Positions 38,007-49,009 of a stretch of DNA of 64,000 nt are shown here, piece after piece. This DNA is from CAVQRC01 sp963715045 (GTDB lineage Bacteria; Planctomycetota; Planctomycetia; Pirellulales; Lacipirellulaceae): positions 25,550 to 89,549 of the forward strand of contig CAVQRC010000010.1 of assembly GCA_963715045.1 (NCBI GenBank), in the 5' to 3' direction. The notes beneath the pieces were generated by a model that was not told the DNA's origin, ran no database searches, and saw only the letters and a program-made list of their open reading frames with translations. The first letter of the stretch is position 1; every line of letters begins with the position of its first letter. Both the position numbers and the translations under genes were made by a program.

Positions 38007-39663
38007 TCACTCCACGATCTGACCGTCGCGGTCCAGAAACGCGCGGAGTTGTGCGTACGGCACATCCTGCACAGAGTGGTCCTGTTCGACCGCGATCGCT
38101 GCCGCCGTGGCGGCGGATTGGCCCAGGATCATGAACACCGGTTCCATCCGGATGGAACCGAACGCGATGTGCGAACTCGAGACACAGACCGGCACAATCA
38201 GGTTGTCACATGCGGCCCGCTTGGGAATCAGCGCACCGTATGCGACCGAATACGGCCCCCGGGTGCTGACGCCGATGTCTCCCTCATTCTGGACGTAGCC
38301 CTCCGGAGTGACATACCGCTGCACATTGTGCGAGTCGAGCGTGTACGAGCCCATCCCGACCGGCTCAGGCACCGGCCGGTTGTTCAACACTTCGTGCTCC
38401 GTCATGACGAATCTACCGATCATTCGCCGCGCCTCGCGAACATACAACTGATGCGGCCAGTGTGCGGTATCCGGAAACTCATCTTTCGCCAATCCCCACT
38501 GCTTCATTTCGGCTTGAATCCCCGCCGGAACACGGGGGTCGTTGGCGATGAAGTAATACCAGCCCTGCTGGTAGGTCTTGTGCTCTGCGAAGATTTCACG
38601 GCGACGAGCGTAACTTGCCTCGGGATAGTCGTAGTTCTTGCCGATGTTGTCCGAGCTCATCGGCCCGTGGTTGTTGGTGTCGGTCTTGAGATTCGGGACC
38701 GGATCGAATTTGTCAAAGGTCTCACGCCAGCCTGCCGCGAAGATCCGCAACAGCAGCTCATACTGCGACGCGTCGTACCCCTCGGGCCGAGGAAACGGCA
38801 GGCGGTTCTCGGGATGTCGGGTCAAGCAGGTGCGGAAACAATACGCCTGGATCTTCCGATCCCCCGTGCCGTAGCTGCCTGGTGGATCGGGACTGATCCG
38901 TGGCAACAGGCCGCTCTGGGGATCACCGGGAACGACGAACGGGCTGATTCGTTCTTCCACGGCGGCGAAGTGATGTCGATGGTGCAGGACACCCGTCTGG
39001 ACTCCGTTCCATTTCTCGCCGTAGACGCTGTTGGCTTCGCGGCCCACGTGATACGGGACACGGGCCGCTGCCATCAGGTCACCCTCATAGGTGGCATCGA
39101 TGAAGACCCGCCCCGAGAAGCACGCACCGCTGAGCATCGTGATCGATTTGATCCGCGGGCCTTGCTTCAGCACGCCCTGTTCGCGATCAAGCCACTGATC
39201 GCGGTACACGGGGATGTGGTGTTCACGAACGAGTTCTTCGAAGACCTGTTCAGCCACATGGGGTTCAAAGGTCCACATGGTGCGTTGCCGACCATCGATG
39301 GCAGGCTTGCCCTGGCCGCGTTCCCCGTACTCTTCGGGCCGTTGCCATTGCCATGCGGCGGGCTGTTGATAATGCTGCCAGATGCGGTGATAGAAATCGC
39401 GGGTCAGGCCACCGATGACGGACTTGTCACCCGAGTCAGTCCACCCCAGTCCGCCAGCGGTAAGCCCGCCCAGATGTCGATCGGGACCGACGATGACGAC
39501 CGACTTGCCCATCCGCGCGGCCTGGACGGCGGCGATGACGCCCGCACTCGTGCCACCGTAGACGACGATGTCGACCTCCGCCGCCGCGGCGGGGCTGCTC
39601 GGCGGGTCGCGAGCGGCACGTTGACGAACAGCGGACCGCGACGAGCAGCCGCAGGTTGGACAT
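38007..39663 (-). CDS. secreted FAD-dependent oxidoreductase (frameshifted at N-terminus)
   Basis: About 550 residues of the FAD_oxidored (PF12831) group frequent in planctomycetes. The dinucleotide fold is VDIVVYGGTSAGVIAAVQAA then GKSVVIVGPDRHLGGLTAGG. FIDATYEGDLMAAA and GMGSYTLDSHNVQRYV follow, with SSHIAFGSIRMEPVFMILGQ near the end. The ATG at 39663 (MSNLRLLVAV) starts a signal-like segment, but a frame break near 39610 separates it from the enzyme. Likely periplasmic; substrate unknown, though sugar-linked contexts are common. Confidence 0.85.
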
Positions 39664-39722
39664 CTGTTTCAGACGAAATCGGGCGTGGATCGTTCACTAG
39701 TTGACGGTTTTAGCGGTTGCGG

Positions 39723-40184
39723 CTATTCTTTGAAGTTCGGTTCTTTCCCTTCGTACGCGCGATAGAAATCGAAGATGGCCGTTTCCAGAGATTTCGCGTT
39801 CGCCGGATCCACCGTCTGCTTGCATTTCATGGCAGCCACGAGCACCTTATGGGCGGCGGTCAACTGCTCCACATACTTGGCATTGTCGGCCTTGATTCGC
39901 TGGGTCATGAAATACTCGGCGATGATTTTCTGAATATTCGAGGCGTGGGCCTCCTTGGTGATGATCCAGCGGGCGAGTTGATTGTGTGCCAGGGCGTCGT
40001 GCTTCGTTGCCAGTTCGTTGATCTGGACCATGGCCTTGGTAATCGTCGTTGTATCTTCGAGCATTTCCTCGAACCGGCGTTGATCGTCGTAGACGCCACA
40101 GGGAACCTGACAGTGGGCCTGCAGGGTGCGGACGCAGCACAGGCTGGCGGCAATGACGACGGCGAGCGGGATGTAACGTTGCAT
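39723..40184 (-). CDS. sodN: nickel-containing superoxide dismutase with export signal
   Basis: A 153-residue precursor. The Ni-hook HCQVPCGVYDD at residues 24-34 corresponds to the canonical HCDLPCGVYDP, keeping His1, Cys2, Cys6 and Tyr9 but with Gln for Asp3 and Val for Leu4. The helical body (ITKAMVQINELATKHDALAH; ARWIITKEAHASNIQKIIAE) fits the four-helix bundle. Residues 1-23 form a Sec-type signal ending TLQA, so cleavage would expose His1, which is needed to bind nickel. The enzyme dismutes superoxide, here probably outside the cytoplasm. No SodX-type protease gene is adjacent. Confidence 0.9.
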   Translation of the reverse strand: MQRYIPLAVVIAASLCCVRTLQAHCQVPCGVYDDQRRFEEMLEDTTTITKAMVQINELATKHDALAHNQLARWIITKEAHASNIQKIIAEYFMTQRIKADNAKYVEQLTAAHKVLVAAMKCKQTVDPANAKSLETAIFDFYRAYEGKEPNFKE

Positions 40185-40490
40185 GGGAGGACTCCTTGGT
40201 GGAGGTCATTCGACCTCAGGATCAGGTACGGGTCTGCGCACGGTAGTACGTGCTTCCGTTAAACCTTACTTAACAGCGGATGCCACGTCGAGGCAGCGAA
40301 CACGGGAGCGTGTCGTCATGCTCCCGACTCCGCTCTGGCGACCTGGTAGGATAGGCGCCGACACCTTGTCGATACCCACCGACGGTGCAAATTGATATGC
40401 GATATTTACACCGTGCGGGCGGCGAGAAGTCCTCCATTTCGGCCGATTGGCCACCCGATTTCTGCCGCTCGCCGTGATCGAACGGACCCT

Positions 40491-41192
40491 TTGAAACGAA
40501 CCGCATTCACGTTGGTGGAATTGCTCGTCGTGATGGCGATCATCGGCGTGCTGGTGGCGCTGCTGCTGCCCGCGGTGCAGGCGGCCCGCGAATCGGCGCG
40601 ACGCACCGGGTGCCTGAACAATCTGAAGCAGATTTCACTGGCGTCGATCAATCTGCACGATGTAAGCGGGACGCTGCCGCTGAGCCCGTCGGCCGACAAT
40701 CGCAATCAGGACGATGCGGGTCGGCGAAGCTGGGTTGTCTCGATTCTGCCGTACGTGGAAGCACAGGCGATCCACGACGAGATGGACTTCGCGATCCAGG
40801 GGAACAGGGGAGTGAACCTGCGACTCATCCAACAGTATCTGGCGAGTGTGCTCTGCCCCTCCGATTCCGAGGCCGCGGTGCCGCATGTTACGGAGCTGTC
40901 GCGGGCGGTCTGGACCGGGACTGGCGACCAGGACGTGGCCTTGATCAGCTACGCGGGCAATTCGGGCGATCACCGTCATTCCACGGGCGTCGGCGCGCCG
41001 TCGCCGCCCTACCTGGCCTGGGCCAACGACGCCTACGATGCGAATTCTTTAGGGGGCGTGATCGGCCGCTGGAACTACAGCGCGAGTTTTCGAGAGGTTA
41101 CCGACGGCACGTCGTATACATTCGCCCAGCTGCCCATCTGGCTGTTGGGTGTGGCACGCCTGGTGTTTTGGTTGCGGCCGCATGCCGCGTAA
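40491..41192 (+). CDS. DUF1559 pseudopilin-like protein, C-terminally truncated
   Basis: A 233-residue protein with a type II/IV prepilin start: FTLVELLVVMAIIGVLVALL, with the conserved Glu. DUF1559 landmarks follow (LLPAVQAARESARRTGCLNN; LHDVSGTLPL; SFREVTDGTSYTF). Start is TTG at 40491 just before the prepilin motif; the upstream open frame lacks homology. Family members usually exceed 300 residues and end with an H-x9-DG type domain. Here that domain is missing and the next gene begins at once, so a deletion is likely. Such proteins are very numerous in planctomycetes. Confidence 0.85.
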   Translation: MKRTAFTLVELLVVMAIIGVLVALLLPAVQAARESARRTGCLNNLKQISLASINLHDVSGTLPLSPSADNRNQDDAGRRSWVVSILPYVEAQAIHDEMDFAIQGNRGVNLRLIQQYLASVLCPSDSEAAVPHVTELSRAVWTGTGDQDVALISYAGNSGDHRHSTGVGAPSPPYLAWANDAYDANSLGGVIGRWNYSASFREVTDGTSYTFAQLPIWLLGVARLVFWLRPHAA

Positions 41193-41631
41193 GAACCTCG
41201 TGCGATCGCTCTCGAAATTGGCCGGTCGCGATTCTCCGGACGAACGGGATCGGCGTAGTCTTGCTTACGCTGCTGTCGATCCTCGGCTGTGGTGGCGACA
41301 CGGGTCTGGCGCCGGTAACGGGCACCGTCACTTACAACGGCCAGCCGTTGGCCGGGCGGGGTCACATCGTGATGGAGCCGACCTTGGGCCGCCCGGGGCT
41401 GGGCGAAATCATCGATGGCCAGATCGTCAATCTGCACACCTACAAGAAGGGGACGGCGTGCGGGTCGGTACGCACAGGGTCGCCATCACCGCGTTCATTC
41501 GCGAACCGAAGGGTATGGAGATCGTGCCCTCGGCGATTCCCGAGCGGTACAACCACCCGGACACTTCGGGACTGACGGTCACGGTCGAGGCGGGGAAGAC
41601 CAATCAAGTGCTCTTTGAACTCGTCGACTGA
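41180..41631 (+). CDS. small lipoprotein, transthyretin-like (frameshifted)
   Basis: About 150 residues. A basic start (MPRKNLVRSLSKLAGR), then after a break near 41225 a hydrophobic core with lipobox TLLSILGCGGD. The body resembles carboxypeptidase-regulatory/transthyretin-like folds: PVTGTVTYNGQPLAGRGHIV and, after a break near 41455, VGTHRVAITAFIREPKG and SGLTVTVEAGKTNQ. Proteins of this type regularly follow DUF1559 genes in planctomycetes; function unknown. Confidence 0.75.
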
Positions 41632-41706
41632 ACAGGCCGTGTTCGTGCCGTCGCGAATCAACCCGTCACGCTTAATTGACATGCGCGTTTGCAATTTCGG
41701 CGCCGT

Positions 41707-44700
41707 TCAGGGCCCGTGCGGTTCCGGACTCGGCTCCGCCGTCTGCGGTTGATGGCCGATTTCGGACGGAAACAGGACCACGCGGAACCCCATCAGCACG
41801 GTGCGTTCCATTTGGAGCGCGTAACCGCGGTGACGGGATGGGGAATGCGAGTCAGGGAGGTTCCAGCCTCCGCCCCGGACAACGCGACGCGAGCCTTCGA
41901 CAGGGCCAACCGGATCGACAGCGCCGTCAACGTGCTCACCTCCCCACTTGTCGTGACACCATTCCAGCAGGTTTCCATGCAGATCAAACAGCCCGCAGTG
42001 GTTCGGTCTCCGGAGTCCCACCGGATGGTAAGACTCCTTGGAGTTCTTGTCATACCAGGCGTACTCGCTCAGCAACTCGCGGTCACTGCCGAATGAGAAG
42101 GTGGTGTTCATCCCGCTGCGGCAGACGTATTCCCACTCCGCGTCGGTCGGGAGTCGAAATCCCCGGCCATCCAGGTCAACGTCCCAGACCGTCGTATCAG
42201 GGAGCGTGACCCAACCCGGATCGTCATCGTTCGCGACGAGCGGCTCGGCCGGATAGCATTGGCCTGATTTGTCGATTTCCATCATTGTGGACAGCCAGCG
42301 GCAGTAGCTGGCTGCTTCAAACCAGTTGATGACAGCTGCGGGGTCTTGCAGAGTGGGCTCGAGTCGCTTGAGTTTGTTATTCGCAAGTGCGTAGCGTTTG
42401 CCTCCGCAGTCAAACGGGTCGAATTGAGCCCATGTGACTTCGCGATCGCTCACGGCGACAGGGCGCGTAAGCGTCACTTTATGCTCATGATTATGTTCCG
42501 TGTCTGCAGATCCCATCTGGAATTCGCCTGGTTGGTACACGACGAACGTCAGGAAGATCTTCGAAGGGGGTTCTTGCGCTGTTCCGTCCGGCAGTTCCGC
42601 AACGTCGATGGCGAGCGTGAACCACTCCCGGTCGGGCGAGTATGGCCGTGGCGTCTGGTCCACCTTCGTGGCTTCATCCTGCAATCCCCACTGCCGCAGG
42701 AGCCATCCGGTCGCGCCATGAACGGCCGAACTGGGGTCGTCGGCATGCCATTCTGCCAGGCGATCCGTGACGGACTTGCGGCGCGAGTCCGGGATTTCGG
42801 CAAACGTGAACTCTCCCAGCGACAGCAGCACGCCATACAGGGCATGATTGAGGTGCTGACGCTCGTTTGCTGTCGTCGTTGGTCGCTGGCGGTCGATGAC
42901 ATCCAGGCAATTCAGCAGCTGTGTTGTCGTCACACCTCTCGATCGGCAGCGATGGATGAACTGGGTCAACGCCTCTGGATCGTCTTCGATCCGCATCACG
43001 TCGATTGTGGCCTGGATGTCGTCGAGACGAAGCAGGCTGATCGCGGCCGCGGTGCGTTGCCTGCCGAGCGAAACCCGCTCAAGTTCGTCCAGTGCTGCAG
43101 GCGGCTGTCGCATGATCCAGGGGCTCAGGAACTTCTTTCCGATCTTGGGGCCAGCATCCGCGATGAGCGGAAACAGGACCTCATACTGGACGGGAGTGGC
43201 TGCGACTAACAAGTTCGCGATCCGCTGATGATCGTCCTTGGCGAAAAGTGCGATGGCGTTGGCAGCGGCGACGTGGGCGGACTGCGGACGGTTGGCATCG
43301 AGAAAGACCGTTTCCAATGGTGTCAGGAGCCGCGTTCGAAGTTTCTCCAGCAATTCCCACAAGGTCGTCTGATGGATCGGGTTGGCCTTCACCAGGCATT
43401 CGACGAGAAACTCATAATCGCTCTCGACCCATTGATCGGATGCGTCGTCGAGTGATGCCAGGACGAGGGCAGCATTGAAGCGCGCGTCGATGGGAGCTGC
43501 CGCGCTCCGATAGCGGTTCCAGAGTGCCGCGGTCCAACTGCTGCCGGCAGGCGGTTTCGCCATGGCGAGAGTTTTGGAAATACTCTGCAAGTAGGCCGGT
43601 TCGACCCCGGCCAGGGAGTCGATCAAGTTTTGCCCGTATCGCGGCTCGGAGTGCACAAGGGCGATTCGGGCATGGAGTTGCTGCTGCCGCTCTGCCCGGT
43701 TCGTGGTCTCTTGACGTGCGATGGTCGCCAAGCCGTCTGTTGACCAGGGCAGATAGGGTTGCAGTTCGGCCGCAATCGCGGGGAGCTGCGTCTGCTTTGG
43801 CTCTCAGCAAAGCTTGGACCAATCGGGACGCCTCGGCCGCGTTGCGACTCTCGACAACCCGGCCGCGAACCGTGATTCCGACCGTTACGATCAGGATCAG
43901 GCAGGCGACCAGAACGCCGCCTCGGATCCCCAGCGCGCGCCCGGCCGTGCGCATCATCCGACGTTGGGGATCGGTCCACCTATCCCGCGGCGTGAAGAGG
44001 CGGATCCGGGCATACTCCCCAACCGACGGTAGGTAGCGGCGGCTCTGGCCTCGTGTTCCACACCGCAGCGCGTTCGGCCAGACGGAGTTCCGCTCGACCC
44101 CGACGGGTCTCTTTCTGCTTTTGTGTCAGCCATTCCCGCATCGAAGACACGAGGTAATCGTGGGTGAGCTGATAGTACCGGTCTTGCGCACCTCTTGGGT
44201 TGCTTCCGGATCCGTCGGCGTGATCAACCGCAACTCGCTGTTGAGGATCTGGATCAGCTCGTTGAATTGTGGTCGCGGTCGTGGTATTCGGCTGCCTCGC
44301 GAAGCTGTTGCGGCCGACTGCATGCCCGCCTTTGATGTCGGTGCCTGACTTCGGGCAGCAACGCCTGGAGCACTTTGGGAACCGCTTCCTCGTGGACGCG
44401 ATGGGACGGTGGAGCCGTTCTGGCAGCGAAAGTTTCTTCCAGAAAGGTTACGCCGACACCGCCGACGCCACCAACTTCGTCCAGGCTGGAGAGAATCCAG
44501 GGCCGCGTTTTCATCAGATCGGCGAATAGCGACAGTCGCACGCTGATGACCTTGTTGTCTTCGGCCAGCTCGTCGATCGCCCTGGTGACAAAGGCCTGCT
44601 GCTCGACGGTGGGCTCGTCGCCAACCTTGTCATACGCGACGCCGAATGCGGTGAGCACCTTGCCCGCGTGCGAGCGATCGAACAGATCCACGACACCATA

Positions 44701-46472
44701 ATTGCGTCCATCCGTGAGTGGACTCTCGAGTTCTTGAAACAGGCGATTGACGGCCAGGTAGAAATCGTCCCGGACCAGTACCACGGCCTGCAGCCGAACC
44801 CCGTCACATTGCCGCAGGGCGTCGACGAGCTGAGTGACTGCGAGCTCCGGATGCGAATGGAGCCATTGTTCGAACTGATCGATGACTAACAGCAACTTGC
44901 GATTGCCACGAGCTCCGGTTAGCCGCAACTCGGCACAGGCGTCGGGAAGCGTGATATTGGCTGGCAGCATGGGGTTGTGCTTGCGAAGTTGTTTGAGGAT
45001 TCGCACCTCGGTGTCGTCCGCGGTGGCTTCGACGTACATGGGAATTACGTGATCCTCAAGCCGCGGTAACAACCCGGCCTTCACGAGCGACGACTTGCCA
45101 CAACCGGATGGCCCGTAAATTAACCCGACCGCGAACGTCTGATCGGGATCGGTTTCCTCGATGAGGTTCTTCCAGAACCGGATCGAGGCCGGCAGTCCAT
45201 CTCGATCGCGTGGCCCTGGCAGGAGCTCCAGGAAGAAGTCGGCATCGTGGGCATCGAAAGACCGCAAGCCTTTGGGGATGATCTTGACCGGCGGCTCGGA
45301 TCCCGTATTCCCAGCAGGCTGCTGATGCGACGGTTCGTCAGCGAGCCACGCCAGCAGATCGTCCCTCAAATCATCGGTTGTGTGGTACCGATCCGAACGG
45401 CGTTTGGAAAGGCACTTCAGGCAGATGCGTTCGAGTTCCCGAGGCACACCGGGAACGATCTGCCGCGGCGGCCGCGGATCGTCGGTCAGGATGTTGTTGT
45501 ACAGTTCGTTGCGATCTACTCGCCGTAAACGGCCGGCGGCTGACCAGCAATTCGTACAGGATTACGCCCATTGCCCAGATGTCCGTCCGATCGTCGAAGC
45601 CGGTGGGTTTCTCCCCGCACCTGCTCGGGGGCCATCATCGCCGGCGTGCCAAAGACTTCGCCGCGGCGGAACGCTTGAGCACTTTCATGCAGGGCCAGCC
45701 CGAAGTCGGCCACATGCGGTTGCCCTTCACTGTCCATTAACACATTGGCCAGCTTCAAATCGCAGTGCGTCAGCCCTCGCCGATGGAGGAAGCGGAGGGC
45801 CTCGGCCACGTCGGCCAGGATCTGTGAGATCTGGGGGTAGGACGGCTGATGGTTGTGCGCCCAGTCTCCGAGGTGCGGTCCGTCGATGAATTCCTGGACG
45901 ATATAGGGACGGCCATCCACCTCTTGAACGTCGTAGACCGCGACCAGTCCGGGATGTTTGAGCCGCGCCGCGGTGCGGGCCTCGGCCAGAAAGCTGGCGA
46001 CCTGCTGCGGATTCCGGAACCATTTCCTCCGCAGTACTTTCAGGGCGACGGTGCGATCGAGTTGCGGATCGTAGGCCCGGTACACGATCCCGAAACCGCC
46101 GCTCCCGAGAGGCTCCTTCGGGGACTCGATCGTATAGCGGCCGTATTGCGTGACGAGCGGTTCGTCTTCGTCCGCGTCGTCACCGTTATCAGGGCCGATC
46201 GTGTTCTCCAGCAGGGCGCGGAGCAGCGGGAGCGCCTCGGGAAACCGATTGGCGTAGTCCTCCGCGCTGACCTGCTCACCCGACGCCAGTCGCAGTTCGA
46301 CCTCGTGGGCCAGCAGCTCGCGCAGCAGCGGTCTCCGTAGCTCTGGGTGGCGATCGAGATAGTCCTCGATCCGCGGCTGCTGGCCAGCCTGATATTCAGT
46401 GACGAACTGATCGGCCAGGCGGTCGACCTGTTGACGCAGTTCCAGCGGAATTTCTTCGTCGGGAGTATCCAC
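41707..46472 (-). CDS. Ser/Thr kinase-nSTAND-FGE fusion protein, paralogue 1 (multiply frameshifted)
   Basis: About 1588 codons, paralogue of 57246-61951. Order: acidic N-terminal region (residues 1-105); kinase domain with GSGGFG, VALKVL, DFGLA and a catalytic loop HCDLKLAN (Cys replaces the usual Arg); linker; nSTAND-type NTPase with DADFFLELLPGPRDRDGLP, Walker A GPSGCGKSS and VIDQFEQWLHSHPE; one membrane helix (GVLVACLILIVTVGITVRG); HEAT-like helices; and a C-terminal FGE-like domain (FRLPTDAEWEYVCRSG; HGNLLEWCHDKWGG; RVVRGGGW). At least six frame breaks (near 45600, 45480, 44290, 44190, 43960, 43720) interrupt it. It may be a pseudogene or an error-rich assembly segment. No sigma-factor gene precedes it. 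Confidence 0.85.
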
Positions 46473-46879
46473 GTGCCCCGCCCGGCGGAAGGAACCTTCA
46501 AGGCGACAGTATACGGGGCCCCGCTCTACAATGCACTCGAACTCTGGAATTCAAGCGTCCGGTTCCATGGCGGATCGCACGAGCATGTGATTGAGCGGGT
46601 TCGCACCAGATGTGACGTTCTCGCGCAGCGGACGTGCCTGGCGAATCTCACCGCAGTTGCTGCAGGTCTTCCAAACGCGCATTTCCCGTTCAGAAATGCA
46701 TCGATCGTCAGGTGCTCGATCCCAGCGTCAACCGCACCCCCCCATGGCACAGTGTTTGCGGCAGCTAGTGTCGATTCCGCGATCACCTTTTCGGGCAGCG
46801 AACGGGCATGAGCTGCCGCCGTTCGATCCCGAAACGCGAGCTCGATGCTGTTCGCCACACGATGCAAGGAGGAGCGAAG
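46473..46879. other. intergenic stretch without supported gene
   Basis: Divergent region upstream of paralogue 1. A minus-strand open frame (46526-46867) shows no motif or ribosome site. A good ribosome site (AAGGAGGAGCGAAG, 46866-46879) ends the stretch on the plus strand. Confidence 0.5.
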
Positions 46880-47458
46880 ATGACATTACCCAGCAAACAT
46901 CTCGTTACATACGCGAGCTGCCTGGTGCTTGGCGTCGCCCTGTTGGCGGGCCGGGAATGCACGGCCGCATTCCAGCTATCGATGCAGGTCTGGATTACGT
47001 TTCAGGTCTGACGTACGGAAACAATCACGCGACCGACATCCCCGAGGACTTTTCCATGGATCGGACGGTCACCATTCAGATCCCGACCGCCGCCGAGTAC
47101 TTATTCGTTTCGACCGTCGACAGTCTGTACTATGACAACCGCGACACCAGATAAGGACTTCGGCGTCCTGGTGATCGGCGTCGCCGGCCTGGCCGATTTC
47201 GACAAGGACAATGACGTCGACGGGGAAGACTTTTTGATCTGGCAAGCTGTATTCCCGACGCTGGACGGCACAGCCACCACGAACACGGGCGACGCCACCG
47301 GCGACGGCAATGTCGATGGCCAAGACTTCCTCGTCTGGCAGAGCGAGTTCGGCACCGGCGTCAGTGGGGCGGGGCAAGCAGCTGTGCCGGAACCCGGTGC
47401 GACACTGCTCGCGATGGTGCTTCTGGTTGCCGGCACGCTGCGACGTGATTGCAGGTAA
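46880..47458 (+). pseudogene. PEP-CTERM/dockerin-like secreted protein (fragmented)
   Basis: A clear start with AAGGAGG and signal peptide (SCLVLGVALLAGRECTAAF). Frame breaks near 46985 and 47155 join DYVSGLTYGNNHATDIPEDF to the dockerin-like pair DFDKDNDVDGEDFLIWQ and DGNVDGQDFLVWQ. The C-terminus has VPEPGA, a hydrophobic stretch and RRDCR, the PEP-CTERM signal. The ectodomain is very short, so an internal deletion is likely. Its dockerin section is nearly the same at DNA level as 48714-48850. Confidence 0.75.
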
Positions 47459-47663
47459 CCGCGTTGCGACAACACACGGTTTTACGGCCTGAAATTCACC
47501 GCGCGGTTGCGGATTGGGTGAACAAAAACTGCTTTTGATACGTATACCAAATGGAGATATGCGGATCGGCAGGGAGGGCCGAGACAGGCTGGTCCCCTGT
47601 GAGTTCAAAGGTTATTCGAGAGTAGGAGGGTAGACAGACTTGGTGAGGTTTCTGTGGTGAACA

Positions 47664-47804
47664 GGGGGCCTCGTGTGAATGCGAATTTCGCACTTACGTG
47701 GCGGCTGCGATGAGTGCGGCTGCATCCTGCGGAAGGGTATCAAGCGATTCGCGGCAGGCACGAGGCTCGGGGGACGGGGTGCCGCCTGGACAGGCGGTTT
47801 TTTT
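47664..47804 (+). ncRNA. candidate structured small RNA
   Basis: GGGCCTCGTG (47666-47675) pairs over 10 bp with CACGAGGCTC (47759-47768), enclosing about 83 nt with inner hairpins (TGCGAA/TTCGCA). A Rho-independent terminator follows directly. There is no convincing ORF. It is not a match to SRP, 6S, tmRNA or RNase P landmarks. It could equally be the 3' UTR of the preceding gene. Confidence 0.4.
47782..47804 (+). terminator. Rho-independent terminator
   Basis: Stem CCGCCT-GGAC-AGGCGG followed by seven T residues. The strongest intrinsic terminator seen in the window. Confidence 0.85.
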
Positions 47805-47972
47805 ATGCGCGTCATGCATCTCGGGTAAACGCTTTCCCGCCCTTCGTAGGCTAGGAAACGAACCCGGGGGGATTCCTGCCCCTTTGAACGGGGATTCGGC
47901 TAAAATTCAACGCTGCGATCCGTGACGCGTAGAGGTTGGTACCTCAGTGCTTCGGACGAATGCGACTCTCCC

Positions 47973-48176
47973 ATGATCGACTCCTCGTTAACCTCGATTC
48001 TGCTGACCGCATTGACGTACGGCTTGTGCGGCTCGTTGGTGGGGGGCGTCATGCGATTGCTCAATCGCGGTCAGCCCGGCCCTCGAATCGACCAGGCCGC
48101 GGCGGTGGGGTTTCTCGTCGGCGGGGCATTTGGAGCAATCGTCGGTATGTTTAGCTCGATGATCGGCGGCTCCTGA
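47973..48176 (+). CDS. small two-helix membrane protein
   Basis: A 67-residue protein with two hydrophobic glycine-rich segments (ILLTALTYGLCGSLVGGVM and AAVGFLVGGAFGAIVGMFSS) around a short basic loop. Start ATG 47973; upstream in-frame codons lack hydrophobic character. Glycine-zipper-like helices suggest oligomerisation in the membrane. Function unknown. Confidence 0.6.
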   Translation: MIDSSLTSILLTALTYGLCGSLVGGVMRLLNRGQPGPRIDQAAAVGFLVGGAFGAIVGMFSSMIGGS

Positions 48177-48555
48177 CGCGAGGCCGGAAGGGCAAGCCAT
48201 TCGCCCCTCAGGCCATTCGCAGCGGCGGTACACCTTCTCGAAGTCGCGTGGTCCAGAGCTTCCGGCGTCAGAACGCGTGACGTGTTGATTGCCCCTGACG
48301 ATCAGCTTCCGCAAGAACCTGATGCATCTCCTAATTCGCCCGCAGGCGCAATCAAGCGACGCAGCGCGGCTGTGATCGCACGGTTGAGCGAATGAGCACA
48401 CGTGGGCGCGTTCACTCTGACGAAGGCGTCTTGTACGCAACTAACGACCTGCAGCGTATTTGCCGCGAAGGACGCCACGCGCCGTCGGCGGCGTGCGGCA
48501 TCTGGAACGTGATTTGCGTTCCTCAGACGTCGCCACCTCATGATCGGTGACGCGG

Positions 48556-48972
48556 TAGCTTTCAGACCTCGACAGTACGTTTGGTCGTTTCAGCGTCGCC
48601 ACGCAGGATTTCGGGCCCATTCCGGCCGTGGATGAGTGGCGGTTCGGCACGGAACTGGGCGACGTGATGGTCGTTGAACTGCCGATCTCCGGCGACTTCA
48701 ATAAAGACGGCAAAGTAGACGGCGAGGACTTCCTCATCTGGCAGACCGCCTTCCCGACGCTCGACGGCACCGCGACCTCGAACACGGGCGACGCCAACGG
48801 TGACGGCAATGTCGATGGCGAAGACTTCCTGGTCTGGCAGAGTCAATTCGGGAGCGGACTGGAGGGCGTCCTCCAAGCGGCAATCCCGGAACCGACGGCC
48901 GCCACGTTGGCGGCTCTCGCTGTGCTCGCTGTACTGGGAATTATCCCCACCAGGCTGGGCGGCGGCGGGTAG
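48556..48972 (+). pseudogene. C-terminal fragment of a PEP-CTERM/dockerin-like protein
   Basis: The frame is open from a stop near 48553 and has no start with a ribosome site or signal. It encodes FGTELGDVMVVELPISGDFN, the pair DGKVDGEDFLIWQ and DGNVDGEDFLVWQ, then IPEPTA with a hydrophobic stretch. It looks like the remaining 3' end of a larger secreted-protein gene. Region 48177-48555 before it shows no gene. Confidence 0.7.
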
Positions 48973-49009
48973 CAGCTTCTAGCGCCGCTCAGCCACGCGC
49001 GAGCCGCCG

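Noticed and set aside
46526..46867. Minus-strand gene upstream of kinase paralogue 1, possibly a second sigma factor
   Set aside because: The translation has no sigma region 2 or 4 motif and no ribosome site.
47664..47775. Signal recognition particle RNA
   Set aside because: It contains GGAAGG but lacks the conserved CAGG(U)-GGAA-AGCAG helix-8 arrangement, and the pairing around GGAA does not fit.
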